Source: Rhizoclosmatium globosum
Lineage: Eukaryota; Chytridiomycota; Chytridiomycetes; Chytridiales; Chytriomycetaceae
NCBI GenBank assembly: GCA_002104985.1
Contig: MCGO01000176.1
Location: 1 to 64,000, forward strand
Reading direction: 5' to 3'
Length of the DNA stretch: 64,000 bases
A program made the position numbers and the translations under genes. Shown here in pieces: positions 10,275-22,201 of the stretch. The number at the start of each line of letters is the position of its first letter. Positions within the stretch are counted from its first letter, which is position 1. Under the pieces are notes generated by a model, which searched no databases, had not been told where the DNA came from, and saw only the letters and a list, made by a program, of their open reading frames with translations.

Positions 10275-11091
10275 TTACTTCTGCTTGGCCTTCTCCTCCT
10301 CAGCGGCAGCCTTGGCACGAGCCTCACGAACACCCTTAAGCTTAGCGTCAGAACGAGCGATACGGAGAGTGTAGTAAGCGTTAGCAGTTTGGGCACCGTC
10401 AATCTTTCTCTTGAGGTCAGTCTGGGCTGGTTGGACGACAGGCAAGACGGCACCGAGGGAGACCTGGGTGGCAGCGGCAAGGTCAGCGGCAGCAGAGTCA
10501 CCCTTCTTTGGCTTGTTGGCCTTGCGTGGGAAGAGGACCAACTTGGACTTGTATTCAATGAGACGGGCAACGTTGGTTTGCATACCCTCGACGGAACGGT
10601 TCTTTCTGCGGTGGTCGACAGAGATTCCGATGGTCTTGGCCTGCTTGCGGTTGATTCCAGCGAGCTAGTATGGGGGTAAATAATTAGTTTTTTGATTGAA
10701 TCACTTGTCAGCATTGATATTCGGATGGTAGAGTCGGTGACTGAGATGGATCCATTGAAACCTTCTTTCCTTCCATCCAGCTCCACAACTCTACCAACCA
10801 CTTCCGATACATGGCAACAGTAATCCAACAAAAAAGAGAGTGAACACAAACCTTGAGCTCGTCAAGGGAGAAACCACGACCGGCTCTGAGCTTCAAGTTG
10901 TATCTAACAGTTGGAGCACGGATGGCAGGGCGGAGGAGACCGTCGACAGGACGAGGAGCAATCTGGGCAGCCTTCTTGATTCTGTTTACTCTTCTGGTCT
11001 TCTTGGCACCTGGCTGGTTGAACCAGGTCTTGACGCGAGTTTGCCATCCCTTGCGGAAGTGCTGGTTGGGCAAGACGTTGTTGTGCTTCAT
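10275..11091 (-). CDS. RPL13: 60S ribosomal protein L13 (eL13)
   Basis: Two exons (11091-10852 and 10664-10275) join in phase 0 around a 187-nt intron and encode 209 residues, the usual size for eL13. The start [20 protein letters not shown], the PAGRGF-like [13 protein letters not shown] segment, the [19 protein letters not shown] block and the Lys-rich end are diagnostic. eL13 is a cytosolic large-subunit protein located near the exit side of the ribosome. The intron shows no C/D snoRNA boxes. Downstream (to the left) lie five truncated copies of its last exon; the intact gene is the sixth and rightmost unit. Confidence 0.95.
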
Positions 11092-11099
11092 CTTTTAGA

Positions 11100-11841
11100 A
11101 TCTGTTTTTGTTTCGGTTTAGCGATTCGGTGTTGATCCAGTCGATCAGAGAAGGAGGGTGTTTGGTTTGAGGATTCGAGAAGGTTGGCTGAAGTGGGTTC
11201 TGGTTGGAGCGATTGAGGTATTGGTTTCGAGTGAGTGATTGTTGAATCCAGCACAGGCCTCCTTCATCGATTTGATGCAATCCAATCCAATCGACTCCAA
11301 TCCAGTCTGGGCCAGGCAAAGCAGGCTGAAGTTGACGTGGTTCAAAGCGACATGTCCCTTCGCTCAATTCACACACAAAACGAGATGTCCCTCCCTCCTT
11401 CATCAGTCCATCACAGCTTCGTCAACGCACTTCCTCGATTCAAATACGATGCAACTCTGTCGATTTCGAGTGTTTGATGATGTCTGATGCGGTGGGTGGT
11501 GGTGGGATGGGCCGTGGTGAGAACGTACACGTTGGGACAAGGAAAAAATTGGACAAACAGAGGCAAACTAAGAACATAACACTGTTACTGCTTAACTCTC
11601 TTTGTCTTCTTTTTTGGCTTGGGGGCTTTAGTTAAATTGGATTAATTGCATGCATTTGGTTTTGATCGTTCACGGTGGGGTTTGCTCTTTCTTGTTCGCC
11701 TTTAGGTTGGAAGTTGGAACCCAGTTCGTTCTCTTTCTTCAAGAGTAGATCGAATTCTATAGCTAAACAAATCATAGTTATACTTATCCCACCCCTTTCT
11801 TCTTGAGGTGAAATCTGACAAACTCCAACAACCCACCTCAT
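11100..11841. other. Upstream region between eL13 and the WD40 gene, no gene recognised
   Basis: The two flanking genes are divergent, so this 740-bp stretch should hold both promoters. It contains CAATCCAATC- and CTCCAATCCA-like short repeats near 11280-11310 and T-rich stretches. Small ORFs on both strands overlap each other and show no protein-like composition. Confidence 0.4.
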
Positions 11842-14579
11842 ATGCCAGAGAGTCTTAAAAGGTACGCGACCCAACTCACTTCTTAATACCCATAACCTAC
11901 TACAATATTCATCTATTCTATTCTTCTGCCGCAGTCTCATCGAACTCGAAACAATAGCCGACAAGTTAAACGTTCAGATCCTAAAGCACTTTTATAAGTC
12001 CTTCAGGCCCCGCGAAAACAAAAATCTGAAGACAGCGATAAAATCTTTCCATTCGAGAGGGGATCCCGATCGCGCTGACTATAGGTCGGGTACGTGTGAA
12101 CTTTGAGGGACATTGTCAAAGTACCAGTGGAGTCTGTGGTGATCTATGGAGCGGTGCTTTGAGTGATCGATTTATGATGGATTTCGATGACGAGCAAATC
12201 TAAAAATGAGAAATAATGGTTGGATGATGACGGGGTTTAAAGTTGTTGAGCTCCAAAAGAGTCCAAAACAAGACTCACCAATGTCGACGATGCTAAAACC
12301 TACAAAGATAGCGAAAAAACAAAAATTATTCTTCAAGGTCATCTTCATCGATTTACCCTCCACTCAAAATAATAACTGAAGCTTAGCTGAACATCCTTGA
12401 TTATAGCATACCATCAATTGTGTGATTGGCTCTATGGATGGGATGTCTCAAATGCAGCAGTAGAAACGGAAGGAGAAGATGATGCGGAAGAGTTTTCTTT
12501 GAAGCGAGTCGCAAGAGACATTAACCTCAATGAATCTGGAGACAAGACAGAGTGTGAACGGATTCTGCGTACTTTCGAGACTTTGTTTGGTATCAGTCGC
12601 AGACTACTCAAGAGATGTTACCTGACAGTCGAAGTAAAACTCTTTTCCTTTGTGCTTTCAAACCATACTAATATTGGGTTCAATCAGGAAATGACACCAC
12701 GAATCGGGCAAGGACTCGCAACAATGACCAATAAACAAGACGAAAAAGAAGATCAAGAAGACGACAAGAAAAAGGAGGAGGTGTGGAAACACGAAAAGAA
12801 TGTGGAAGAGATTCCAATCGGCGACGACGATCTACTGGGGTCTTACGACGAGCTCCACCAGAAACGTGAAGCAGACGGCCTTATCGTGAAGAAAAATGAT
12901 GCCTTAGCTGTTGGAGAAAGGAGCGACTCTCAGGATCAAGGCACAACGCCTCAAACTCCGCAACCCCCGACAACCACCCACAGTTCTCGAGCCTCAACTC
13001 CTGCCAGTGAAACCGACAACAAGAAACCTGGCAGTGGAATCACACCACTGCCTGGAGGTCAGACTCCACCAAAGGGGTTTGAATTCAACTCAAACAGTGG
13101 ATCTTCCATTAATCCACCACCACCTCGACGAGGACTCTTGCAGGATGGTCCAACGGAATACGACATCAAGTTAGGAATGCAACGAGATGTCTTACTTTGT
13201 TATGCCGCCGTCAACAGATCCTTGGATTACCTATTGGTGACTAAAACCCCGTTCCTCCATCTAACCTATTAACAAACATCCCCAAAAAAGGTATGTGCCT
13301 CAAACGTAATCCTCTGCCTCGCCCTAGCCGAAGTCCTCAACCTAAAAGACGTGCACTCAAAATTCATGACAATCTCGCACGACCTCTCCTCCGAATTCGT
13401 CTCCAACTCCCTCAAAACAGTCTGGGACCTCCTGAACCGCGAACTCCCCTCCATAACCCTACACGACCTCCGCGACCCACCCTCCCTCCGCGCAAGCATA
13501 AAACAAATAATCGAAATCGGACGTACATCACCTACAAAGAACCCGCGCGGGAAACTCAAAGCCCTCGCTCGAAAGATGGAACTCGTGCACGACCTCTTCA
13601 CAGCATGTGATATCTTCCTATTCCCCAATTTCGTCGCGGCGCATAAGGAGGGCGTCAAGTCGTGCCAGTATTCTGCGTTCGACAGCAGTCTGTGGCTTAG
13701 TGGCGGGTACGACTGTCTTATCCGGATCCACGACCTCCGCGCTTCTAATAACCATATATGTCTGTCGCAATACGCGGGGCACAAGTCTGTTATAACAGAT
13801 GTGCATTTCACAAAGGACGACACGCATATTGTGTCGTCGAGTTTCGATCGGACAATCAAGATTTGGAATTCGCAGAGCGCGAGTTGTGAACGGACTTTGA
13901 CGGGGCATACGGATAGTGTGATGAGTTGTGATGTGACAGTGGATCGGAAGTATGTTGTGAGTGGGTCGATGGATGGGACGGTTAGGTTATGGGACTTTGA
14001 TAAGGGGAGTTGTGTGGCAGTTATTAAGAAGCATACGCGGTGGGTGAAGGTTGTGAGGTTTTCACCGGATGGGAGGTTTATTGTGAGTGCCGGGTTGGAT
14101 CACAAGGTGAGTTCTGTGGTTGCACCGTAAGGTGGTTGCAACGTAAGCTTACATTTGTGCTCTAGATTTATATCTGGGATATCAAATTCGTAGCAAACAG
14201 TCGAGTCTATTCCCCAAAGCGAACAATCGAAGACCACAGAGATTACATCCTCGACGTTGCTCTCGCACGCCCCAATTACATCCTCACAACATCGCGAGAC
14301 AGCTTCATACGAATGTTTGACATCAACACCGGAAACGAACTATACAAAGTCTCACTTGCCCCGTCATGGGCCTGCACCGTTTCTTTCAGCCCGAACGGAG
14401 AGTATTTCGCCACAGGATCCTTCGACAACAACGTGATTATATTCAACACGAAAGATGGAAGCGTTGTGAGACGTATCCGTGTATTGAATTTGGGGATTAT
14501 GTCTGTACGGTTTCCAAAGGATTTGAGTTACGTTTGTGTGGGTACTCAGGAGGGTTTCGTGCAGCAGATTCCTCTTTAA
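11842..14579 (+). CDS. WD40-repeat protein with a disordered N-terminal half
   Basis: Six exons fit in phase: 11842-11861, 11935-12089, 12407-12633, 12688-13236, 13291-14106 and 14166-14579, giving 726 residues. The first three exons (MPESLK, a helical Lys-rich segment, then AYHQLCDWLYGWD) are less certain; the third also works as a separate start region. The middle is acidic and S/T/P-rich (residues about 150-300). The C-terminal 330 residues form a seven-blade WD40 propeller, with clear units such as HIVSSSFDRTIKIW, YVVSGSMDGTVRLWD, FIVSAGLDHKIYIWD, YILTTSRDSFIRMFD and YFATGSFDNNVIIFN. Such propellers scaffold complexes. The specific orthologue is not recognised. The fourth intron (13237-13290) and fifth (14107-14165) are needed to keep the frame. 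Confidence 0.75.
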
Positions 14580-14628
14580 CACTTTTTCCAGTAACGAAAT
14601 AAAGTAAGTTTGAATACAAGCATTCGAT

Positions 14629-15274
14629 TTATTCAGAACCACGATAACTGTGTCCAGTATCCTTGTATTCATGTAATCGGCCGGAAACTCTTTCAAAGAC
14701 ACGATCAGTTGTTATGTTACAACCAGTTTCATCAGGAGAATTTGGCTCCATCACATCATTCTTTGGGTTCATAGCTGCGACAAGGCGAACCCCTTTGCTT
14801 TGAATCAGCACATCCATCTCCACAAACACCTTGAATCTCAAAAACACAGCTATGACTTCATTTGGTTGTAATTGTGGCCTGACTCTGTTTCGCCCACAAG
14901 CAAGAGGAAATTTGTTCAAAGAAGCAACATGGAATTCAAGTGCCTGAGTCTCATCCATCTTTCGTGCAGTAACCAGGCAAAAACGGAATTCGTCAGCTGA
15001 AGCTGGAAAACAAGGGCATTAGTTACCGAAGATACTAAGAACAGTACGAACCCAGCAGAGGCAAGCAACTCGCCCTCATGGATTTACCCCCTTCGTTTCT
15101 CGAAAGTCGCTCAGAGCCACTTGTGGTCGCTTGGCTTTTAGGATACTTGATGTTACGGCAATGATAGATGGTTCCATCATTTTTGGTTTTCTTCTCTTTT
15201 TGATACCAGAAACCAATGTCAAAAAGGTAATGTGCTTGCTGTTTGGCAATTCTTAGAATGTATGAAAGCAAGAA
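14629..15274 (-). CDS. Possible two-exon gene of unknown function
   Basis: An open minus-strand segment (15271 to about 15060) spliced at GTTCGT/CCAG to 15009-14629 gives about 190 residues without a stop. It contains KNDGTIYHCRNIKYPKSQ, FRFCLVTARKMDE and LACGRNRVRPQLQPNEV, which read as ordinary protein. No ATG is present at the left border of the open frame, so a first exon is missing or the start lies further right. It ends just after the WD40 gene, tail to tail. No family is recognised. Confidence 0.4.
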
Positions 15275-15369
15275 TCAGCTCCCTTTCAACTGCAGCATAT
15301 CTATGGGTTTTATGCATCAGATCTTTATGTAGAATAATTCCAATCAGTTGGTTTTTTTAAAATAAAATC

Positions 15370-15483
15370 ATGAGCAAATTAAATGTGAACGGACTTGCCG
15401 CTATCCCGTGTGGCAGTGCAAATTGTCTTTCCAACAAGAATGGCAGAGATGGAGTGGGGCTGGCCGATCTTACCACCAATTGA
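15370..15483 (+). other. Upstream ORF abutting and in frame with the TIR-LRR start
   Basis: An ATG at 15370 opens 37 codons that end at TGA 15481-15483. The next codon is the ATG at 15484 used as the start of the TIR-LRR gene, in the same frame. It could be a regulatory upstream ORF, or the true N-terminus read through or interrupted by one stop. Confidence 0.3.
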
Positions 15484-18400
15484 ATGACTTCCAAAAGCGA
15501 CGGTCTTAAGTGGATTGGGACTTCTCCTATTCAGCCTGATGCCGTATGGAGTGCCGAAGTCTGGGTCGATAATGATGCTGAGGACGATGCTGCACCAAAT
15601 GCAACAACTGGAGACACTCAATTAGAACGATTGGCTCCGCTTTCAATCGCAGAAGATCTCGTAAGCTTGTGTTCACATCACATCATGAAGAGGGAACTAA
15701 TTCAACTTTGACAGGCTCACCTTCGCCAAGATTTGAAGGGACTCGCAATGTCCCAAGCTAAAAGAAACTACTTTCAAAAGGCTGGATCTGATGACAAACC
15801 GTCGGATTCGGCTAAAGAAGTTGGGACCGTGAATCGTGAACCGTTTGAATTGGACTTGAGTATCCAAAAGGGACTCCCAGGATACATTGTCACATTAAAG
15901 CAAGCGGAGAATATTCTTCTCAATTATTCTCAAGTAAATATATCAAGGAATTTGAGCGAGGAAGAGTTTCTGTCGGTGATGGACGCCCAACTGAAGATTC
16001 GGGAGTTGGAGAAGGTGCTTTTGGTGAAAGACAAGGAGGCGATGGAGAAAGAAAGGACTATATCAAACTTAAAGGAGCGAATTCTTTCTTTGGAGACAAG
16101 GTATCCTCAACTATTGCATATTCTCAACACATCCCTTACCTTACTGAGTAGAAATACGAAATTACAAGAGCTTCTCGATTCTGCTACTTCAAATGCTAGT
16201 TCCGCAAGACCAGAGAGCTTTGACAATACACGTTCATCGAGTCCATCCATATCAGGATACATTATGAAACGAATCCGTAAAGGCTCTGTTGTCTCTCCTG
16301 TTCCACTTGATTCCAACCACATAACTTCTCCTTCACCTGCTGTTCCTGCGATTCCCCCATCGAGTGTTCTCAATCGCTTCAAAAATGCCCTGACTTCGCC
16401 CAACGCCTCCCTTTCTTCCACTTCCTTCTCTGCTGGAGCAACCACAACATTGCAACCAAATCAAGACACCCAAGCCCTTGAAGACGACCCAACTGCCTCT
16501 ATAGCCGCATGCGGTGGCTGGTTCCTCTCCCCCGAAACATACGACTTCTTCATCTCATACCGTGTGGCCTCCGACGCCCGCGTAGCAATGGAACTATACT
16601 TCCGTCTCTCAACGCAACGCGTTCTTGATGAATTCGGAAACTCACGACAAGTACGTGTGTACTGGGACAAGGAATGTTTGAAGAAGGGACAAGATTGGAG
16701 AGACGGGTTTGTGCAAGGACTCAAGAATTCGCGGTGTGTGTTAATGTTGGTTTCGGACGGAGCCGTAGCGGCGATGGAGCAGAGTTACAAGCGGGGCGAT
16801 AATGTGCTTTTGGAGTGGGAGACGGCTGTAATGGCAGGCAGGAAGAGCATTTGTATTCCTCAGCCAGGTGAGTGTGGTTACTTGTTTGATGAATGCCCAA
16901 CTGAAAATTCAAATCAAAAGTGTTTATCAACGACCCTTCAAAGCCTCAGCAGGCGATCGACGCTGTATCTGCGTTCAAATCATCACCATTATGTCCCAAA
17001 CGTCGTCCCGCTTCATCACAAGAGACAACCCACAAATGGTCTGCCTACACGACTTTATCAGCCATCACCCAATTACAAGGAATTCAACTGGACACAACGC
17101 AAGTTGCCTGGTCAATCCCTGACCTCATCAAAGCCCTACAAACATTTACTCTCTTGAAAGTAGCCGCAGCCGCCGCACAATGCGCCACCGAAGCTAGTTT
17201 CTTCAAATACTTCCCCGACCAGAAAATCGATGCGACAGAATTCAAACTCGATTTCTTGACGAGCAATGACTTGAAGGAGGTGTTTGGGGAGCCAAAGGAG
17301 CGAAAAGATGGGATTCTCAAGTATCGCGAAAACTTGGATCGGTTGACATTATCCTGGAGAAGTGAGTGAATCTTTTATCAATCTCACTTAACATCTTACT
17401 GAATTTATTCAACAGAAATCCCTGTTATGTCTCACGCATCCATGCGAATCCTCACAGAAGGACTCAAACAGAACCACCCCTTCCTCACAGACCTGAACCT
17501 CCGCGGGGCCAACGTCAAATCAAAATCAACTTGGACACTTCTTACAACCGCTCTCTCCATTAACACAGTCTTACAGAAACTTGATTTGAGCGAAAACGAT
17601 ATCACAGATTTGCCTGACCTCCATGTCGCCCTTCGGGACCACCCAAGCCTATCAAACGTCCTCGTAGGAACTGGATTCAACCCGATGCCTTTCTTGAAAA
17701 GCGGAAACCGAATCACGAATGCAGTGTTTGGATCAGTTGATACACCTACCTTAAAACTCATTACTCAGTTATGGGAATACGGAACCCCTGAAATTGAGTC
17801 CCTTACAATCAACGACTCCGAGTCAAACTTATTGACCGCACATGATGTCCCAGTCGAACTAGGGACGATGCTGGCCAAACTCCCGGGACTGAAATGCATC
17901 CAGATTGGAAGTGCATCTTTGATTGACGCATTGACCGTGTGTGTTGCGGGGAACGCAAGTGTACATGATTTAAAGATTGTTGTGGAAAGTCGAGGCGGTG
18001 TTGCTGTTATGGATCATGGTGTTGTGACAGAGACTGGGAAAAAGAGTAACAAGCTTGGTAACGCGCACCCTTTCCCCCCCTCAAATGACACAAACTCAAA
18101 TTAAACAATCGCAGTGAAAAAACAAGCCATGCCGTGGATGAAATCCTTTTGCGCCGCCGTTCAAAAGCGTGGACTCAAGATTCTACAAGACATTGGCGAT
18201 GACGTGGAAAGAGTTTCAGAATTTATGTTGCTTGGATTGAGTAAACTGAACTTGAACGATGAGGATATGGTGTTGCTAGGTGATGCTTTATCTAAAGTTG
18301 ATCGTGTTGTGACGAGTGTTGATGTGACAGGTGAGTTATGCTTATATATCGCTTGAATTTAACATGTAAATTATATAGAAAACAACATCACGTCGTTAGG

Positions 18401-20024
18401 CGCTGCCGCGTTGTTCCGCGCTTTCGGACCAAATAGTGGAATATCTGACCTCAACTTATCCGGCAACGATATCAGCACTGCACCAATTGATTTATTAAAA
18501 ATGATGAATGCACGCCCCCCAAAGTTGACGTCGTTGGATGTTTCGAGTAAGTATAAACGCCAAATTCAGTGTCAATAAACTCTAATTTCAACCAGAAAAC
18601 CCACTTGGCGACGATACAATCAAACTCCTCTGTAAAGGAATCCAAGTGAACCCGAACCCGAATTTAACTCTTTTGGATCTCACCAGTTGAGACCCTTTAC
18701 CTTCAATATTGCTGTGTGTTCTAACCTGAACAAACCAGAAATCAATCTCGGAGACTCTGGCGCAATAGCTCTCGCAGAAATCATGGCCTACAATACTACA
18801 ATCATTGATTTACGTGTATCCGAAAACGATATCACATCAGTAGGCGTCAATTCCTTTGGAAAAGCGCTGGGAACCAACAAGACACTACAAAGCTTGTACA
18901 TGAATGGTTTGTGAACCCCGAATAGTGAAAAACTCTTTATATAACGAAAAAACCACATTGCAGGACTTCACTGCGGTCCAGACGGTTTCCAGTCCATAGC
19001 CCACGCTGTAAAATCCAAAACATGTGGACTCAAATACTTGGACGCGAGTGCATGTCTCTTGGGAGATGAAGGCGCCTCAGTTTTACTTGACTGTGTGAAC
19101 GAAAACGATGTGGAGGGATTCACCGTCGATTTGATTGATAACGGTATTCGTGGTGGACCCGAATTTACGAAGCTTGTGTGTAGCAAGATCCGGAGTGGGG
19201 AAATCAAGTCGCTGGATATGTCAGGTACATTGTAATGGTTTTTGAAGATTGATTTGGTTTTAATTTTTGACGTTGTAGAGAGTGGGCTGTCAATCGCGTT
19301 CTTGAAGGAACTTGGGAAGACGTTGGCTGCAGTTGGAGTGGAAGCATCCAAGAATTGGGAAGAAGCTGCGGAGGTCGAATGGACTTCTATTCAAGTACAG
19401 AGGCACCAGAATCTCAATGATTCCGAATGGGTTGACACTCTACCTCAAACAAAAGCGGAAATAGACATTGAGTACCCGGGATTCCAAAGCCTGGATTTGT
19501 CTGGAAGTCCTCTATCAAATGAAGGTGTTAAAGCATTGGCCGCCTCCATTCCTTCATGGAGTCAGATTGATTTAAGTCTAACAAGTGAGTGTCTATGCGA
19601 ACTTTTACAAAGAGTATTACTTAACTTTATCGATAGATTGTAATTTGGGAGACATTGCAGTGGATATTATCCTAAATTGCCTGACGGCCGATCCATTGAA
19701 TTTGAGAGGCCAAATTGACTTGTCCGAAAACCCAATTAGCGACGATGGATTTATGAAACTGTTGAGTGCGTTTGAAGGTTTTGATAAACGGCGTAAAGAA
19801 GCTGGCATTGTCAGTTGTTTGGCGATTGATATCTTTGGTTTGTCGAGTCATAAATCATTTCTTCCACTAACTTTAACACATTAGATATTCCAATCAGCTG
19901 GGAATGCTACCATTCCAATATAGGTCGCCTGGAGGTCATGGTCACTGTGTCCGTCGGCTGTTATGTACGCGATCCAAATGATGGTAGTAGTTTGAAATGT
20001 GAGAATACTTTAGAATTTGATTGA
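15484..20024 (+). CDS. TIR / SAM-like / leucine-rich-repeat receptor-like protein
   Basis: Twelve exons join without a break to 1,320 residues: 15484-15660, 15715-16867, 16921-17361, 17416-18057, 18115-18330, 18379-18546, 18596-18685, 18739-18906, 18964-19224, 19279-19584, 19637-19837, 19885-20024. Order of parts: N-terminal segment, coiled coil (about 140-190), disordered stretch, TIR domain (about 330-450: YDFFISYRVASDAR, VRVYWDKECLKKGQDW, FVQGLKNSRCVLMLVSDGA, LLEWETAVMAG), a SAM-like helical block (about 540-580: FLTSNDLKEVFGEPKERKDG), then LRRs to about residue 1,275. E426 lies where SARM1 has its catalytic glutamate, so NAD+ cleavage is possible. No NB-ARC or NACHT ATPase is seen. Ten consecutive introns are phase 1. 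The layout resembles TIR immune sensors, but the role is inferred. Confidence 0.85.
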
Positions 20025-20162
20025 GGGAATATCTTCTGTCGATAATAAAGAATAGAACTTCGAAAATGAAGTTCGCCTGTGTTGTTGATGAAGTTGCACC
20101 TTCAACAGACACAGATGGCCACGAGACCCTTTCCACTGTGCGCATAGTTCTTCTCCGACTAG

Positions 20163-20987
20163 ATGCAGCATCAGTTAAGCTTAATTGAATTGGTAGAGTG
20201 CTACCCCGTCCCTAACCTGTTCCCACCACCCAAACAGTCAGCCCCAATCACACTCGCAACCTTAGATCCACCCACCGCCCAATCCCTGACAACCCTAACC
20301 GACCCAGACGGAACCATCCCCGAATCACATATGGACTCCGACCTCCTTCCCCCATCCTCCGTCTGGCTCCGCGGAAAACCCGTCTCAATCAACTCACCCG
20401 AAACCACGAACGACAACAACGAGAGCCACGTGGTCCAAATTGGACTACGCTTCTTTCTCTGCAAATCGCTTGTTGTAAAAGAAAAGATTCTCGAATTTGG
20501 ATCTGGTTCTGTGCTACAGATTGTGGCGAGGTTGGAGGGGATTGTCAAGGCTTCTACTACTGCTGCTGCTGCTCCTTCGTTAATTGGAACGAATGGGGAC
20601 GTGATTGCACCTGCGGCTGAGCTTAATCAGAAGCTGAATGAATTGGAGGCGGATGAAGACGTGATTCAGTTGCTTTTCACGGCGATACGGCAGAACCAGG
20701 TGTTGGATGTGAAATTGAAGGCTGCAGAAAAGGCTCAGGCAGAGACGTTGGAGAAGCTTGGGATTTTGCAGAGGAGGTTGGATTTGCAGAAGGGGAATGT
20801 TGCAACCGCTGCTGACAAGGTATTACATTGTGTTTCTATCCATCGAAATCTAAACTGTCCATATTAGATACCTACTCTGGAGTCGCTACAATTGGCACAG
20901 GCGAATGCATCTCAATCAGTTCCCTTCATATACATTGCATCTGTCATTTTCTTGCTTCTCGCCATCATTGCATTACTATTCAAATAA
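20163..20987 (+). CDS. Tail-anchored coiled-coil membrane protein, unknown function
   Basis: Two exons (20163-20819, 20868-20987) give 258 residues. The C-terminal exon encodes a single hydrophobic segment, IYIASVIFLLLAIIALLF, ending in Lys right at the stop: a typical tail anchor. Before it lies a predicted coiled coil (about residues 160-215: AAEKAQAETLEKLGILQRRL). The N-terminal half contains LRFFLCKSLVVKEKILEFG and is Pro/Thr-rich. An upstream ATG at 20068 opens 31 protein-like codons (EVAPSTDTDGHETLSTVRIV) in another frame and may be the real N-terminus if a base has been gained or lost near 20175. Likely location is ER, Golgi or mitochondrial outer membrane. The family is not recognised. 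Confidence 0.6.
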
Positions 20988-21526
20988 AAGAAAGAGAGAA
21001 AGAAAGGGGGAGTGAAGAGAGAGGAATGGAGAAAAAAAAAGGCACGAGGTGATCTCAACTTGCTTACACATCCAAGTATCCATCCAATTTCATGACCAAC
21101 GGTGGAGCACTTAATGAATGCGTCTCATTCACGAAAGTAATGCTTATGCAATAGCCTTGTCATAAGCATCTATTGGCCTCAAGTTCAACCACATTGAACA
21201 GTGAGTGGAACTCCAAGAATTGATTGTGCAGCTATTTCTTGGAAGTTGAGTTGTACCTTGTCGCCCTGTTACACGAAACTCAGAATCGGTGATTGTGAGA
21301 GAAGGAAAGGACCTATCTACGTAGGATCAAGACAGGTATCATTATCATCGATCGCACTACTTGTTGCATGGATAGACATGCTAAATACTACGAAAACTGA
21401 ATGTGCCAAGAAGACAATTTTTCATGTTGGGCCCAAGTTCGAACTTTGAGGACTGGTCATCACCGCTCTTGAAAAAGGAAGCCTCCAAGAAAATCAAAAC
21501 TGTATCTAAAAACCCAACTCTGAACA
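20988..21526 (+). other. No gene recognised; promoter side of the C2H2 gene
   Basis: The first 70 bp are purine-rich (AAAGAAAGAGAG). The remainder has only short ORFs with no domain-like content. Confidence 0.4.
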
Positions 21527-22093
21527 ATGTCCATGTCTCCCTCTTCCTCTTCAGTGTACTCTCTGGACACACTTGCATCAGCAGCCATGTACAATGCCAC
21601 TTCTAGTATCCTGGCCGTATCAACCCCGCCGTTGACACCGACAATGCACTCTCCTTCACCAGTCCTTTCTCCTGTTTCTCAACGCCGGAATCCAATGAGC
21701 ATCGCATCGCTCCTCAACGACGACTTTGAGCAAGAAACGCAGGTTACTGCTGCTGCCACTCAGAAGACCCAACCAGCCCCAACTGCCAATCCAATCCGAT
21801 ACCAGTCAAAGCTGCACTACCAACGCCCAAAGTCGCTTTCATCACCCTACTCAGTGGCATCAGCCTCGTCTGTCTCTTCAGCATCAACTGCCAAGACTGG
21901 TGTAACACAGCACGAGGTTGAAAACCATTCATGCAATGTGTGCAAGAAGGTCTTTGGAAAGAAGCACCACCTCAAATCACACTTATTGACTCACTCAAAA
22001 GAGTACTCCTTCTCATGTGTGTTGAATGGATGTGTGTCAAAGTTTCGACGGAACCAGGATTTGCAAAGGCATTTGAAGACTGTGAAACATTAG
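21527..22093 (+). CDS. C2H2 zinc-finger protein 1 (two fingers)
   Basis: Single-exon gene of 188 residues. The C-terminus carries two C2H2 fingers: CNVCKKVFGKKHHLKSHLLTH, linked by SKEYSF to a second finger with a CX5C spacing, C-VLNGC, followed by FRRNQDLQRHLKTVKH. The N-terminal 130 residues are Ser/Pro/Thr-rich and disordered, and hold the motif MSIASLLNDD, which recurs in the two other zinc-finger genes to the right. Nuclear DNA-binding regulator is the natural reading. The finger ends at the last residue, the same design as its neighbours. Confidence 0.8.
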   Translation: MSMSPSSSSVYSLDTLASAAMYNATSSILAVSTPPLTPTMHSPSPVLSPVSQRRNPMSIASLLNDDFEQETQVTAAATQKTQPAPTANPIRYQSKLHYQRPKSLSSPYSVASASSVSSASTAKTGVTQHEVENHSCNVCKKVFGKKHHLKSHLLTHSKEYSFSCVLNGCVSKFRRNQDLQRHLKTVKH

Positions 22094-22201
22094 AGCTCTT
22101 CTATTATTCTTTAGATATCTGTGTTTCCTGTTTGTAATATAATGAATACCTGTTTTTAATCAGTTATTACTTTTCAATTTTGCAAAACCCTAACTGCTTC
22201 A

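Noticed and set aside
10665..10851. Possible intronic snoRNA in the eL13 intron
   Set aside because: No C box (RTGATGA) paired with a D box and terminal stem was found.
10389..11121. Plus-strand ORFs opposite eL13
   Set aside because: Antisense to a highly conserved ribosomal protein gene.
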